DNA of 64,000 nucleotides from Agreia sp. COWG (GTDB lineage: Bacteria > Actinomycetota > Actinomycetes > Actinomycetales > Microbacteriaceae). Made by a program: the position numbers and the translations under genes. Below are positions 1 through 9,046 of the stretch, piece by piece. The stretch lies in NCBI RefSeq assembly GCF_904528075.1, contig NZ_LR882035.1, forward strand, positions 868,001 to 932,000. The letters are read 5' to 3'. The notes below the pieces were generated by a model that saw only the letters and a program-made list of their open reading frames with translations, did not search any database and was not told the origin of the DNA. The stretch's first letter is position 1. Every line of letters starts with the position of its first letter.

Positions 1-1006
1 TGCCGATGCGCACCGGAGATGCGCCCTGGTAGCCGGGCAGGCTCGTCAGCTCCCTCTCTGGCAGATCGCGCTCGCCCGCGAGCCCGTACATGATCTGGAT
101 GTCTGCGGGATCTCCCGCGATGGCCCTCAGCAACCAGTCGCGCCAGTTCACGGCCTCGGCGTCGAAGCCGTTGGCGAGCAGCACCTGCAGGGTGAGCGAG
201 GCATCGCGCAGCCACACGTAGCGGTAGTCCCAGTTACGCACGCCTCCTGGGATCTCGGGCAGCGAGGTGGTAGCTGCGGCGACGATGCCGCCCGTGTCCT
301 CGTGGGTGAGTGCGCGCAAGACGAGAAGCGAGCGCATGACCGCGTCTGCGTACGGCCCGTCGTGCATGATCGATTTCGACCAGCTCGACCACCACGCCCT
401 CGTCTCGGCGAGGCGCTCGTCGAAGTCGAGGGCCTGCGGCGGCTGGCGGTGCGAGGGGAACCAGGTGAGCGAGATGTCGACGTGGCTGCCTTCCCGCACA
501 GCGAACCTGCCCTGGTGCCTGGTGTCTCGGGGGGTGAGGTGCGGTCCTCGCCGCACCAGGGCATCCGGCCCGGCGATGGCCACGAGCTGGCTGTGGCCGT
601 TCTCTCGCGACTGGCGCACCCAGGGCACGGCGGTCGCGTAGCCGAACCGGATGACGAGCTCCTCGACCATCTCGACGTGGCCGGAGACGGCTCGCACCCT
701 GCGCAGCACGTCGGCTCGCCTGTCGCCGTGCGGCATGAGATCGATGACCTCGACGACACCGGTAGAGGTGGTCCAGGTCGTGACGAGGATGAAGGTGTCG
801 CCGTCATAGGCGCGGGTGCTCGTCGCCCCCTGCTCCGCCGGCGCGATGAGCCAGCGGCCGTGCTCCTCGTCGCCCAGCAGCGCGCCGAAGGTGGAGGGGG
901 AATCGTAGCGGGGGAGGCACAGCCAGTCGATGCTGCCGTCGCGCCCGACGAGTGCGGCCGTGTGGCAGTCACTGATCAGCGCATAATCCTCGATGGCCAT
1001 GCTCAT
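1..1006 (-). CDS. Glycoside hydrolase family 15 protein (trehalase/glucoamylase type), C-terminus cut by window edge
   Basis: About 335 N-terminal residues are present, and the rest lies left of the window. The protein starts at ATG 1006, or the second ATG at 1000. Early residues read GRDGSIDWLCLPRYDSPSTF and near residue 260 NWDYRYVWLRDAS; both are typical of actinobacterial GH15 enzymes, whose (alpha/alpha)6 barrel hydrolyses alpha-glucosidic bonds. Related mycobacterial GH15 proteins are trehalases, while others are glucoamylases, so the substrate is open. There is no signal peptide, so it should be cytoplasmic. It is divergent from the zwf homologue with only 55 bp between, a pairing that suggests a shared role in glucose release and oxidation. 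otsAB for trehalose synthesis lies 9 kb away. The family call is confident; the substrate is not. Confidence 0.85.
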   Translation of the reverse strand, partial: MSMAIEDYALISDCHTAALVGRDGSIDWLCLPRYDSPSTFGALLGDEEHGRWLIAPAEQGATSTRAYDGDTFILVTTWTTSTGVVEVIDLMPHGDRRADVLRRVRAVSGHVEMVEELVIRFGYATAVPWVRQSRENGHSQLVAIAGPDALVRRGPHLTPRDTRHQGRFAVREGSHVDISLTWFPSHRQPPQALDFDERLAETRAWWSSWSKSIMHDGPYADAVMRSLLVLRALTHEDTGGIVAAATTSLPEIPGGVRNWDYRYVWLRDASLTLQVLLANGFDAEAVNWRDWLLRAIAGDPADIQIMYGLAGERDLPERELTSLPGYQGASPVRIG

Positions 1007-1048
1007 GACGCCATCCTGACAGCTTGCTGATGTGGCTCGGCTGACAGC

Positions 1049-1061
1049 TAACCTGATCTTT
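1049..1061 (+). promoter_or_regulatory. Leaderless-type promoter (-10) of zwf
   Basis: The hexamer TAACCT (1049-1054) is followed by 7 nt and then ATG 1062, with no Shine-Dalgarno sequence. This is the TANNNT-N6/7-start pattern seen repeatedly in this window and implies transcription starting at or next to the start codon. Confidence 0.5.
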
Positions 1062-2438
1062 ATGTCGAAGCCACTGTCGTCTCTCATCATCCTCGGCGCC
1101 TCGGGCGACCTGACCTCACGACTGCTTCTGCCCGGGCTCGGCCAATTGCTGCACGAACAGGCCGACCGCCGCCTGCAGCTGATCGGCGTCGGCAGCGTCG
1201 ACTGGAGCGACGCAGACTTTCACAAAGTCGTCGGAGACTCGTTCGGCACGGTAGACAGCCAGGGGGCCGCGTCGACGCACACCCGCACGACCGCGAGCTA
1301 CGTGAAGGCCGACGTCACCGATCCGGCCGTTCTGCAGAAGCTGATCGACTCGTGCGACGGCGTGCCGGCCATCTACTTCGCACTTCCGCCTGCCGTCGCG
1401 GTGGCAGCATGCAAGGCCCTCGAGAGTGTGACGCTTCCCAAGGGGCTCACCCTGGCGCTCGAAAAGCCGTTCGGCACCGACGTTGCGAGTGCCGAGGCGC
1501 TGAACGAGCAGCTCACCCATCTCGTTCCCGAGAACCAGATCCACCGCGTCGATCACTTTCTGGGCCGCTCAACCGTGTTCAACCTGCTCGGCCTGCGCTT
1601 CGCGAATCGCATGTTCGAGCCGGTCTGGAACGCGGAGCACATCGAGAAGGTCGACATCGTCTACGACGAGCAGCTCGGCCTCGAGGGGCGTGCCGGCTAC
1701 TACGACACCGCGGGCGCACTGATCGACATGATCCAGAGCCACCTGCTGCAGGTCATGGCCGTCGTGGCCATGGAGCCGCCGTCGACCCTCGGCGCCGAGG
1801 ACCTTCGCGACGCGAAGGAGATCGTTCTGCGCGCCACGAACCTGGCAGATGGTGGGGCAAAAGCATCGAGTCGTCGGGCCCGCTATGTGGCGGGCGACGT
1901 CGACGGACGAGAGATGCCGGCGTACTCGAAGGAGCCGGGTGTCGTCGCGTCGCGCAAGACCGAGACGCTCGCAGAGGTCACCGTGCAGATCGACACGTGG
2001 CGCTGGGCTGGTGTTCCGTTCACCCTGCGCAGTGGCAAGGCCTTGGGGGAGCGTCGCCGCGAGATCGCGATCACTTTCAAGCCTGCCAACCGGGTGCCGA
2101 CGGGGCTGACGGGCACCGCGCATCCGAACGTGCTTCGCATCTACCTGGCGCCCGACCAGATGACCCTCGAGGTCAACGTCAATGGCCCGGGCGACCCCTA
2201 CGAGCTAGAGAAAGCCGAGCTCGATGTGCTGTTCGGCGACGGCCAGCTGCTGGCCTATCGAGAGGTTCTCGCAGGCATCCTCGACGGCGATCCGTCGCTG
2301 TCGGTGCGCGGGGACTCGGCTGTCGAGGGGTGGCGCATCGTTGCCCCGGTGCTCGACGCCTGGCGTGACGACGCGGTCGAGCTCGACACCTACAAGGCCG
2401 GATCGGCCGGACCGACGAGCTGGAAGCGCATCGGCTGA
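1062..2438 (+). CDS. zwf: Glucose-6-phosphate 1-dehydrogenase homologue
   Basis: A 458-residue cytosolic enzyme that should oxidise glucose 6-phosphate to 6-phosphogluconolactone with NAD(P)+, the first step of the oxidative pentose phosphate pathway. The dinucleotide-binding motif GASGDLTSR is at residues 12-20, EKPFG near 133, and the active-site stretch HRVDHFLGRSTV near 160. I chose ATG 1062 over the in-frame GTG 1032 because a -10 hexamer ends 8 nt upstream of it. The protein is shorter than the usual ~500-residue Zwf, and no opcA, pgl, tal or tkt flanks it. It may therefore be a second, stand-alone paralogue rather than the pentose-phosphate-operon copy. It is divergent from a GH15 gene. 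Confidence 0.88.
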   Translation: MSKPLSSLIILGASGDLTSRLLLPGLGQLLHEQADRRLQLIGVGSVDWSDADFHKVVGDSFGTVDSQGAASTHTRTTASYVKADVTDPAVLQKLIDSCDGVPAIYFALPPAVAVAACKALESVTLPKGLTLALEKPFGTDVASAEALNEQLTHLVPENQIHRVDHFLGRSTVFNLLGLRFANRMFEPVWNAEHIEKVDIVYDEQLGLEGRAGYYDTAGALIDMIQSHLLQVMAVVAMEPPSTLGAEDLRDAKEIVLRATNLADGGAKASSRRARYVAGDVDGREMPAYSKEPGVVASRKTETLAEVTVQIDTWRWAGVPFTLRSGKALGERRREIAITFKPANRVPTGLTGTAHPNVLRIYLAPDQMTLEVNVNGPGDPYELEKAELDVLFGDGQLLAYREVLAGILDGDPSLSVRGDSAVEGWRIVAPVLDAWRDDAVELDTYKAGSAGPTSWKRIG

Positions 2439-2453
2439 GCTGGATCGCGGGTG

Positions 2454-2816
2454 TTACGCGGCGCGGACGGGCCCGACGAGGGTAGTGCTGCGCGGCGCTG
2501 CGTCGGTGACGGCCTTGGCCAGCTCGGCAGGAACGTCGACGGCGTTGATGGGCGCGAGCGGGGTGCGGGAGAGGGGGGTCTCCGCCGCCTTGAAAACGCC
2601 ATGGCTTGTGAGTGTCGACACGATGTCTCTGGCCACGGAGGCGGCCAGCACGGTGTGAAAGATGTCGTCGGTGTCGACGTCGGTGCGGCGGGTGATGGCG
2701 AATGAGCCGTAGGGCCCGAAGTTCTCCATCAGCGTCTGGTTGACCAGCTCGGAGAGTCGCTGCTGGTTCGCCTCGTTCTGCTGCTCTGCCTTTGCGCGTC
2801 GTCGCCATCCGAGCAT
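2454..2816 (-). CDS. Conserved hypothetical protein
   Basis: I do not recognise a family. About 120 residues: a basic N-terminus (WRRRAKAEQQ), a Gln/Asn-rich probable helix, then a mixed region and a Ala/Val-rich tail. There is no signal peptide or membrane segment. ATG 2816 is preceded at 8 nt by GGAAGG and is preferred over GTG 2825, which abuts that site. It is convergent with zwf with 15 bp between stops. Third-position G/C is high, as in its neighbours, and the frame is clean, so it is probably a real gene; function unknown. Confidence 0.65.
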   Translation of the reverse strand: MLGWRRRAKAEQQNEANQQRLSELVNQTLMENFGPYGSFAITRRTDVDTDDIFHTVLAASVARDIVSTLTSHGVFKAAETPLSRTPLAPINAVDVPAELAKAVTDAAPRSTTLVGPVRAA

Positions 2817-2886
2817 CTGCCACACCTTCCACCGCGGTCGTGAACTCAGTGTGCGGGGCGCAGGTTACAGACAGGTGAAGACACGC

Positions 2887-2915
2887 CGCGACCCCGCCTC
2901 AATGGCGGGGTCGCG
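2887..2915 (-). terminator. GC-rich hairpin downstream of the permease gene
   Basis: A perfect 12-bp stem (CGCGACCCCGCC pairing with GGCGGGGTCGCG) around the 5-nt loop TCAAT. It lies after the permease stop and before the next minus-strand gene. There is no T-tract on either strand, so it may terminate weakly or only protect the 3' end. The rest of 2826-2960 shows nothing else. Confidence 0.5.
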
Positions 2916-2960
2916 GGCCGTATCCCGGGCGTGTCGGATGCGCCCGTCGTGACGGTTCGA

Positions 2961-4532
2961 TCAGGGCTTCGGGCGGCCCTGGGCGTCGAGATCGTCGGTG
3001 CGGACGTCCTCGGCCACGGCGCCGCCGTAGCCGTCGGCCTCCGGGTCGCCGTGCAGTCCTCCCGAGAGGGCGTATTCCTCTTCGGGCGAGAGCACCAGCT
3101 GCTTGCGCCCCCACACCGCGAAGCCGATCAAGATGAGGGCGTAGACGATCACGATGGCGATGATCGCGGGCTGGAATGTGACGTTCAAGAGGAAGCCGAG
3201 GAAGATCAGTGTCGAGATCACGCCCGCAATGACGGCACCAGGGATGCCCCAGGGGCTCACATAGGGGCGCTTCGCGTTCGGGAATTTCTTGCGCAGGATG
3301 ACGAACGAGATCATCTGCAGCAGGTAGGCGACGACAGCCCCCCAGACGGCGATGTTCAAGATGATAGCCCCGGCTACCGCGCCCGCGCCCTCCTCATCGA
3401 CCTTCGACAGGATGTCGAGAACGATCAGGGCGACGAAGCCGATGGCGGCCCCTACGGTGAGAGCCACCCACGGGGTCTGTCGCTTGCCCGTCAGTGAGAA
3501 GAACTTGGGGTAGTAGCCGGCCCGCGACAGTGAGTACATGTTGCGCCCGTAGGCGAACATGATGCCCTGCAGTGAGGCGAGCAGCCCGATCAGTGCGAAG
3601 AGCGCGAGGGCGGCCGCGGCCTGATCGCCGACGATGGCGCGGAATCCGTCGAGGAGCGGCTCGGCCGACACACTCATCTTCTCGGCACCGATGACGCCGG
3701 TGTTCAGGAACAGGATGAGGAGCCCGGTCACGATCAGCGTTCCGCGGGCCCAGAATCCGGCCTTGGGGATGTCTCGGACGGGGTTGTGGGCCTCCTCGGC
3801 CGCAAGCGGCAGCTCTTCGATTCCGAGGAAGAACCACATGGCGAAGGGGAGGGCGAACAGGATCGGTACCACGCCGTGTGGCAGGAACGAGGACTGGCCG
3901 GGGTCGGGCTCGATGTCGAACAGGCTGTCCCAGCTGAAGACACCGGAGAAGGCGGCCATGGCCGAGAACACCAACAGGATGGCGATGGAGATGATCGAGA
4001 CCACGATGGCGAACTTGAACGAGATCGCAGCTCCCGCCGCGTTCAGCGCGATGAACGCCACGTAGAGAACGAGCCACCAGATCCACATGGCACCCGAGAG
4101 GTCGAAGCCGAGCAGCTCTGTCGTGATGCTGTTCGCGTACTGGGCCGAGAAGTACACGATGACGCCGGTCGTCGCGACGTATTCGATGGTCTCGGCGAGT
4201 CCGGTGACGAGCCCGCCCCACGGCCCCATGGCCGAGCGGGCGAACGAGTAGGCGCCTCCGGTGTGCGGCATGGCCGCGGCCATCTCGCCGATCGAGAAGA
4301 TCATTCCGTAGTACATGACGATGAGCAGGGCGAAGGCGATGAGCATGCCCCCGAAGCCGGCGAAGTCGATGCCGAAGTTCCAGCCCGAGAAGTCTCCCGA
4401 GATGACCGCGGCGACAGCGAGCCCCCACAGCCCCCAGATTCCGGCAGAGCGTTTCAGGGTGCGTTTTTCGAAGTAGCCGTCGGCGGCCTTGCTGTAGGTG
4501 ACGCCCGAACGGCGGGTCTTGCTGTCGGTCAC
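2961..4532 (-). CDS. eat: Ethanolamine permease-type APC transporter
   Basis: A 523-residue integral membrane protein of the amino acid-polyamine-organocation superfamily with about 12 hydrophobic segments. The stretches PHTGGAYSFARSAMGPWGG and FFLGIEELPLAAEEAHNP match the ethanolamine permease branch (Eat). It starts at GTG 4532, with GGAGG 8-12 nt upstream. It is divergent from a GlnA4-like ligase gene across 236 bp, so it probably imports the amine (ethanolamine or a related amine/polyamine) that the ligase gamma-glutamylates. The hydrophilic C-terminal tail of about 45 residues is acidic. Family is secure. The substrate is an inference from similarity and context, and amino acids cannot be excluded. 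Confidence 0.82.
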   Translation of the reverse strand: MTDSKTRRSGVTYSKAADGYFEKRTLKRSAGIWGLWGLAVAAVISGDFSGWNFGIDFAGFGGMLIAFALLIVMYYGMIFSIGEMAAAMPHTGGAYSFARSAMGPWGGLVTGLAETIEYVATTGVIVYFSAQYANSITTELLGFDLSGAMWIWWLVLYVAFIALNAAGAAISFKFAIVVSIISIAILLVFSAMAAFSGVFSWDSLFDIEPDPGQSSFLPHGVVPILFALPFAMWFFLGIEELPLAAEEAHNPVRDIPKAGFWARGTLIVTGLLILFLNTGVIGAEKMSVSAEPLLDGFRAIVGDQAAAALALFALIGLLASLQGIMFAYGRNMYSLSRAGYYPKFFSLTGKRQTPWVALTVGAAIGFVALIVLDILSKVDEEGAGAVAGAIILNIAVWGAVVAYLLQMISFVILRKKFPNAKRPYVSPWGIPGAVIAGVISTLIFLGFLLNVTFQPAIIAIVIVYALILIGFAVWGRKQLVLSPEEEYALSGGLHGDPEADGYGGAVAEDVRTDDLDAQGRPKP

Positions 4533-4768
4533 GTGAATCCTCCGGTGTGCTCTGGATGTAGGCGATGCGCGGTGGAACGATCAGGTGCGCCGTCGCACGA
4601 TTGACCACACACTAGCCGCTCATTGGTAGGCCAGAGCAACCTTTGAATGTAAACACCGTGTAACTTTTCGCCTCTCGTTCTCTGAAAAAGAGCGACAGCA
4701 TATGTTCTAATGGTCGAGCATTCCCCGAAGGCCCCGCACCATGGGCCGAATCGACGAAGGAGCACGCC
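4533..4768. promoter_or_regulatory. Divergent control region between permease and glnA4-like gene
   Basis: The 236-bp spacer includes an A/T-rich patch (4640-4715) unlike the surrounding DNA. It contains the short palindrome ACACCGTGT (4653-4661), a CTCT-GAAAA-AGAG hairpin near 4680, and a possible -10 at TAATGG (4708-4713). The cluster ends with a FadR-family repressor gene, so an operator is expected here, but I cannot choose between candidates. The Shine-Dalgarno GAAGGAG sits 6 nt before GTG 4769. Confidence 0.4.
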
Positions 4769-6136
4769 GTGGCATCCACCGCAGGAAATCTCACGTTCGA
4801 GTCCCTCGCCGAGCAGGTGAGCGCAGGAGAGATCGACACGGTGATCGTCGCCTTCACCGATATGCAGGGGCGACTCGTTGGCAAGCGGCTCTCTGCCCGC
4901 CTGTTCGTGGAGGACGCGGCGGCGCACGGTGCGGAATGCTGCAACTATCTTCTGGCCGTCGACGTGGAGATGAACACGGTCGAGGGCTACACCATGTCGA
5001 GCTGGGAGCGCGGCTACGGCGATATGGCGATGATGCCGGATATGTCGACGCTGCGCAGCGTGCCATGGCTGCCCGGCACCGCGATGGTCACGGCCGATCT
5101 GCAGTGGCTCGACGAGACACCGGTCGCGCAGTCGCCCCGCCAGATCCTGGCGACGCAGCTGGAGCGACTCGCCGAGCGAGAGCTCGAGGCACACGTCGCC
5201 ACCGAGCTGGAGTTCATCGTCTTCGACGACAGCTATCGCTCCGCCTGGTCGAAGGGCTATCGCGAGCTCACCCCCGCCAGCGACTACAACATCGACTACG
5301 CGCTGCTCGCCTCGACCCGCATGGAGCCGCTGCTGCGAGACATCCGGGTGTCGATGGACGGGGCCGGCATGTACTGCGAGGGGGTCAAGGGCGAGTGCAA
5401 CCTCGGCCAACAAGAGATCGGCTTCCGCTACGCCGATGCCATGGTCACCTGCGACAACCACTCGATCTACAAGAACGGGGCGAAGGAGATCGCCGACAGG
5501 CACGGCAAGTCGCTCACCTTCATGGCCAAGTTCAACGAGCACGAGGGCAACTCGTGCCACGTGCACATCAGCCTCAGGGGCACCGACGGAACGGCCGTCT
5601 TCAGTGATCCGGATGCCGAGAACGGCATGTCTCGGATGTTCCGTCACTTCATGGCCGGCCAGCTCAAGACCCTGCGCGAGCTGACCCTCTTCTTCGCACC
5701 CAACATCAACAGCTACAAGCGCTACGTCGACGGCTCGTTCGCGCCCACCGCCGTGGCCTGGGGTATGGACAATCGAACCTGCGCGCTGCGCGTGGTGGGC
5801 AGGGGACTCGGAATGCGGGTGGAGAACCGGGTGCCCGGGGGAGACGTGAATCAGTACCTCGCCACCGCGGCGCTCATCGCCGGGGGCCTCTACGGCATCG
5901 AGAACGAGCTCGAGCTCGAAGATGCGACGGTGGGCAATGCGTACACCGGGGGAGCGCCGCGCGTTCCCACCACCCTGCGCGATGCCGCCGAGCTGTTCGC
6001 CTCGTCGGAGATCGCGCGGGCCGCCTTCGGCGACGAGGTCGTCGACCACTACGTGAATAACGCCCGCATCGAGCTGGCCGCGTTCGACGCCGCAGTGACC
6101 GACTGGGAGAGGGTGCGCGGCTTTGAGCGACTCTGA
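4769..6136 (+). CDS. glnA4: Glutamine synthetase-like gamma-glutamylamide ligase (GlnA4 type)
   Basis: 455 residues of the glutamine synthetase fold: an N-terminal beta-grasp domain (about 1-105) and a catalytic barrel. Visible family motifs are GECNLGQQEIGF (metal-binding Glu and Gln), NGAKEIADRHGKSLTFMAKF and HEGNSCHVHISL, where the ammonia-type loop differs from true GlnA (no MPKPLFGDNGSGMH). The start is GTG 4769 behind GAAGGAG. The downstream order (ligase, class I amidotransferase-like hydrolase, aldehyde dehydrogenase, SDR) equals the M. tuberculosis glnA4-Rv2859c-aldC-Rv2857c order. The Streptomyces coelicolor homologue GlnA4 makes gamma-glutamylethanolamide. I infer ATP-dependent gamma-glutamylation of ethanolamine or a related amine, not nitrogen assimilation. 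The adjacent ethanolamine-type permease supports this. Confidence 0.82.
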   Translation: MASTAGNLTFESLAEQVSAGEIDTVIVAFTDMQGRLVGKRLSARLFVEDAAAHGAECCNYLLAVDVEMNTVEGYTMSSWERGYGDMAMMPDMSTLRSVPWLPGTAMVTADLQWLDETPVAQSPRQILATQLERLAERELEAHVATELEFIVFDDSYRSAWSKGYRELTPASDYNIDYALLASTRMEPLLRDIRVSMDGAGMYCEGVKGECNLGQQEIGFRYADAMVTCDNHSIYKNGAKEIADRHGKSLTFMAKFNEHEGNSCHVHISLRGTDGTAVFSDPDAENGMSRMFRHFMAGQLKTLRELTLFFAPNINSYKRYVDGSFAPTAVAWGMDNRTCALRVVGRGLGMRVENRVPGGDVNQYLATAALIAGGLYGIENELELEDATVGNAYTGGAPRVPTTLRDAAELFASSEIARAAFGDEVVDHYVNNARIELAAFDAAVTDWERVRGFERL

Positions 6137-6890
6137 TCGACTGCCCGTGATCGGGCTCACCACCTACCTTGAGCGCGCTAAGACCGGCGTCTGGGACGTG
6201 CCGGCATCGTTTCTGCCCAAGGTGTATTTCGACGCCGTCGAGAAGGCCGGTGGCATCGCTGTGCTGCTGCCACCGCAGGCCGTCAGCGACGCGATCGCAG
6301 ACAGGCTGCTCGATTCGCTCGACGGGCTGATCCTCACGGGGGGCAAAGACATCGAGCCGTCGCGTTACGGACAAGAGGCGCATGCCGAGACCGACGAGCC
6401 GCGACGCGACCGAGACGCGTGGGAGGACTCCCTGCTGCGTCGCGCCATCGAACGGTCCGTTCCGTTCCTCGGCATCTGCCGAGGGGCGCAGGTGCTGAAT
6501 GTCGCCCTCGGCGGCACGCTTCACCAGCACCTTCCCGACGTCGTCGGCGATCGGCGCTACCAGGCGGGCGAGGGGATCTTCACCCACGTCGGCGTCGACA
6601 TCGAGAACGACTCGAAGCTGGCGGAGCTGCTGCCCACCACGTCGATCGACGTTCCCGTCTATCACCACCAGGCCATCGACCGCCTCGGCGACGGCCTTGT
6701 GGTCACGGCGAAGACCTCCGACGGAATCATCGAGGCCGTCGAGCTTCACGGCGTGCCGTTCGGAGTCGCCGTGCAGTGGCATCCCGAGGAGTCGACCGAC
6801 GACATCCGGCTCTTCGCTGGCCTCGTCGAGGCCGCACGCGAGTATCGAGCAGAACAGAACCGAGCAGGACAGGACAGCGCCAGGGCATGA
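6123..6890 (+). CDS. Gamma-glutamyl hydrolase, class I glutamine amidotransferase-like (PuuD type)
   Basis: 255 residues. The nucleophile elbow FLGICRGAQVLNVALGG carries the catalytic Cys, and HHQAIDRLG plus QWHPEEST supply the His-Glu part of the triad. These are the marks of PuuD-like gamma-glutamyl-gamma-aminobutyrate hydrolases. It should remove the gamma-glutamyl group after the amine has been oxidised. Translation begins at TTG 6123, overlapping the ligase stop by 14 nt behind a GGGAGAGGG site, so it is translationally coupled. The gene corresponds in position to Rv2859c of the mycobacterial cluster. Confidence 0.82.
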   Translation: MSDSDRLPVIGLTTYLERAKTGVWDVPASFLPKVYFDAVEKAGGIAVLLPPQAVSDAIADRLLDSLDGLILTGGKDIEPSRYGQEAHAETDEPRRDRDAWEDSLLRRAIERSVPFLGICRGAQVLNVALGGTLHQHLPDVVGDRRYQAGEGIFTHVGVDIENDSKLAELLPTTSIDVPVYHHQAIDRLGDGLVVTAKTSDGIIEAVELHGVPFGVAVQWHPEESTDDIRLFAGLVEAAREYRAEQNRAGQDSARA

Positions 6891-8254
6891 GCAGCTACAC
6901 GGTGATCAACCCCGCGACCGAGCAGGCCGTCGAAGACGTCGAGCTCTTCGACGTCGACGGCACCGACGACGCGATCGCAAGGGCGGCGGATGCTCAGCGT
7001 GCCTGGGCGAGGCGGGCCCCGGCCGATCGCGCGCAGGCCCTGCGCGACTTCGCGTCGGTTGTCGATGCGAACGTGGAGCAGCTCGCCCGCTTGGAGACAC
7101 TGAACTCCGGCCATCCCATCGGCCAGGCCCGTTGGGAGGCTGGCCACGTGCGCGACGTGCTGACCTACTACTCCGCGTCGCCGGAGCGCCTGTTCGGACA
7201 GCAGATTCCGGTCGCGGGCGGCCTCGACGTAACGTTCCACGAGCCGCTCGGTGTTGTCGGGGTCATCACGCCGTGGAACTTTCCCATGACGATCGCTGCG
7301 TGGGGCTTCGCCCCGGCGCTCGCGGCCGGCAACGCCGTCGTGCTGAAGCCGGCGGAGTGGACCCCGCTCACGTCGATGAGGCTCGCCGAGCTCGGCGTCG
7401 AGGCCGGACTTCCCGACGGCCTGTTCCAGGTGCTGCCGGGCCACGGCGGTGTCGTCGGCAATCGCTTCGTGACCAACGAGACCGTGAAGAAGATCGTCTT
7501 CACCGGCTCGACGGCCGTGGGCAAGAAGATCATGGCGGGCAGCGCCGAGCAGGTGAAACGGGTGACGCTGGAGCTCGGAGGCAAGAGCGCGAACATCGTC
7601 TTCGCCGACTCCGACCTCGAGAAGGCGGCGGCGACGGCGCCCTATGGAGTCTTCGACAACGCGGGCCAGGATTGCTGCGCGCGCAGCCGCATCCTGGTGG
7701 AGCGAAGCGTCTACGAGCGCTTCATGGAGCTGTTCGAGCCGGCCGTGAAGAACGTCGTGGTGGGCGATCCCACCGACGAGTCCACCGAGATGGGGCCGCT
7801 CGTGTCGGCAGCGCATCACGCCTCGGTCAGTGGCTACGTGCCGGATGACACGAACGTCGCGTTCAGAGGGAGCGCCCCGACGGGCGACGGTTACTGGTTC
7901 GCGCCGACGGTGCTGACGCCGAGCCGAGGCGACCGCACCGCGACGGAGGAGATCTTCGGACCGGTCGTGACGGTGCTGCCGTTCGACGATGAGGTCGATG
8001 CCGTTGCGCTTGCCAACGCATCCGACTACGGGCTCTCCGGCTCCATCTGGACCCGCGACGTCGGTCGTGCGCTGCGCGTCTCGCGTGCGGTCGAGGCCGG
8101 CAACCTCAGCGTCAACTCGCACTCCTCGGTTCGGTACAGCACCCCCTTCGGAGGCTTCAAGCAGTCCGGTCTCGGTCGCGAGCTCGGACCCGACGCGCCC
8201 CTCAGTTTCACCGACACCAAGAACGTCTTTATCGCCGTAGAGGAGCTCTCATGA
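6887..8254 (+). CDS. aldC: Aldehyde dehydrogenase (AldC/PuuC-like)
   Basis: 455 residues of the NAD(P)+-dependent aldehyde dehydrogenase superfamily. The segments PWNFPMTIAAWGFAPALAAG, the nucleotide-binding FTGSTAVGKKIM, the general-base region ELGGKSANIVF and the nucleophile region NAGQDCCARSRI (two adjacent Cys) are all present. In this pathway it would oxidise the gamma-glutamylated amino-aldehyde to an acid. The start is ATG 6887, giving an ATGA overlap with the hydrolase stop. A longer in-frame extension upstream is open but lies inside the preceding gene in another frame and is not used. Confidence 0.88.
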   Translation: MSSYTVINPATEQAVEDVELFDVDGTDDAIARAADAQRAWARRAPADRAQALRDFASVVDANVEQLARLETLNSGHPIGQARWEAGHVRDVLTYYSASPERLFGQQIPVAGGLDVTFHEPLGVVGVITPWNFPMTIAAWGFAPALAAGNAVVLKPAEWTPLTSMRLAELGVEAGLPDGLFQVLPGHGGVVGNRFVTNETVKKIVFTGSTAVGKKIMAGSAEQVKRVTLELGGKSANIVFADSDLEKAAATAPYGVFDNAGQDCCARSRILVERSVYERFMELFEPAVKNVVVGDPTDESTEMGPLVSAAHHASVSGYVPDDTNVAFRGSAPTGDGYWFAPTVLTPSRGDRTATEEIFGPVVTVLPFDDEVDAVALANASDYGLSGSIWTRDVGRALRVSRAVEAGNLSVNSHSSVRYSTPFGGFKQSGLGRELGPDAPLSFTDTKNVFIAVEELS

Positions 8255-9042
8255 CCGACCTGCCCACCATCGACCTGACCAAGCGGCTCGCCGGCAAGGT
8301 GGCCGTGATCACCGGCGGAGCCGGTGGCATCGGCTTCGCCACCGCGCGCCGTTTCGCCGCCGAGGGCGCCACCGTCGTGATCGGTGATCTGGATTCCGCA
8401 TCCGGAGAGCGGGCGGCCGGCGCCGTCGGCGGCCTCTTCGTTCAGGTGGACGTGACCGACGAGGCCCAGGTCGACAACCTGTTCAAGGTCGCGTTCGACA
8501 CGTACGGATCGGTGGACGTCGCGTTCAACAACGCGGGCATCTCGCCGCCGGATGACGACTCGATCGAGACCACCGAGCTTCCGGCCTGGGAGAAGGTGCA
8601 AGACGTGAACCTCAAGTCGGTGTACCTGTGCTCGCGCGCCGCTCTGCGGTACATGGTTCCGCAGAAGCGCGGCTCCATCATCAACACCGCCTCGTTCGTC
8701 GCCGTGATGGGGTCGGCCACGTCGCAGATCTCGTACACGGCTTCGAAGGGTGGAGTACTCGCCATGTCGCGCGAGCTGGGCGTGCAGTTCGCCCGCCAGG
8801 GCATCCGGGTCAACGCCCTCTGCCCGGGACCGGTGAATACGCCGCTTCTGCAGGAACTCTTCGCCAAGGACCCGGCCAGGGCCCAGCGTCGCCTCGTTCA
8901 CATTCCCCTGGGGCGTTTCGCCGAGCCGGAGGAACTGGCGGCCTCGGTGGCCTTTCTCGCCAGTGACGACTCGTCGTTCATCACGGGCTCGACATTTCTC
9001 GTCGACGGGGGCATCAGCTCGGCCTACGTCACCCCCGAGTAG
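8251..9042 (+). CDS. Short-chain dehydrogenase/reductase
   Basis: 263 residues, classical SDR. It has the cofactor motif TGGAGGIG near the N-terminus, an Asp after beta2 (VIGDLD) suggesting NAD preference, NNAG, and the catalytic ISYTASK (Tyr-x-x-x-Lys). It overlaps the aldehyde dehydrogenase stop as ATGA. It matches the position of Rv2857c in the mycobacterial glnA4 operon. It probably oxidises the alcohol group of a gamma-glutamylated amino-alcohol, such as gamma-glutamylethanolamide, ahead of the aldehyde dehydrogenase. That order of reactions is my inference; the family is certain. Confidence 0.85.
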   Translation: MTDLPTIDLTKRLAGKVAVITGGAGGIGFATARRFAAEGATVVIGDLDSASGERAAGAVGGLFVQVDVTDEAQVDNLFKVAFDTYGSVDVAFNNAGISPPDDDSIETTELPAWEKVQDVNLKSVYLCSRAALRYMVPQKRGSIINTASFVAVMGSATSQISYTASKGGVLAMSRELGVQFARQGIRVNALCPGPVNTPLLQELFAKDPARAQRRLVHIPLGRFAEPEELAASVAFLASDDSSFITGSTFLVDGGISSAYVTPE

Positions 9043-9046
9043 ACCG

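Noticed and set aside
148..972. A 274-codon minus-strand frame at the left edge
   Set aside because: A different minus-strand frame encodes the conserved GH15 protein; this one is a Ser/Arg/Pro-rich shadow.
4529..6163. A 544-codon open frame antisense to the glnA4-like gene
   Set aside because: It mirrors the frame of the strongly conserved GlnA4 coding sequence, as high-G+C antisense frames do; its translation is His/Arg/Gly-rich and shows no domain.
6419..6886. An N-terminal extension of the aldehyde dehydrogenase frame
   Set aside because: It overlaps the PuuD-like gene in another frame and has Arg-rich, non-conserved translation; ATG 6887 gives the family's normal start.
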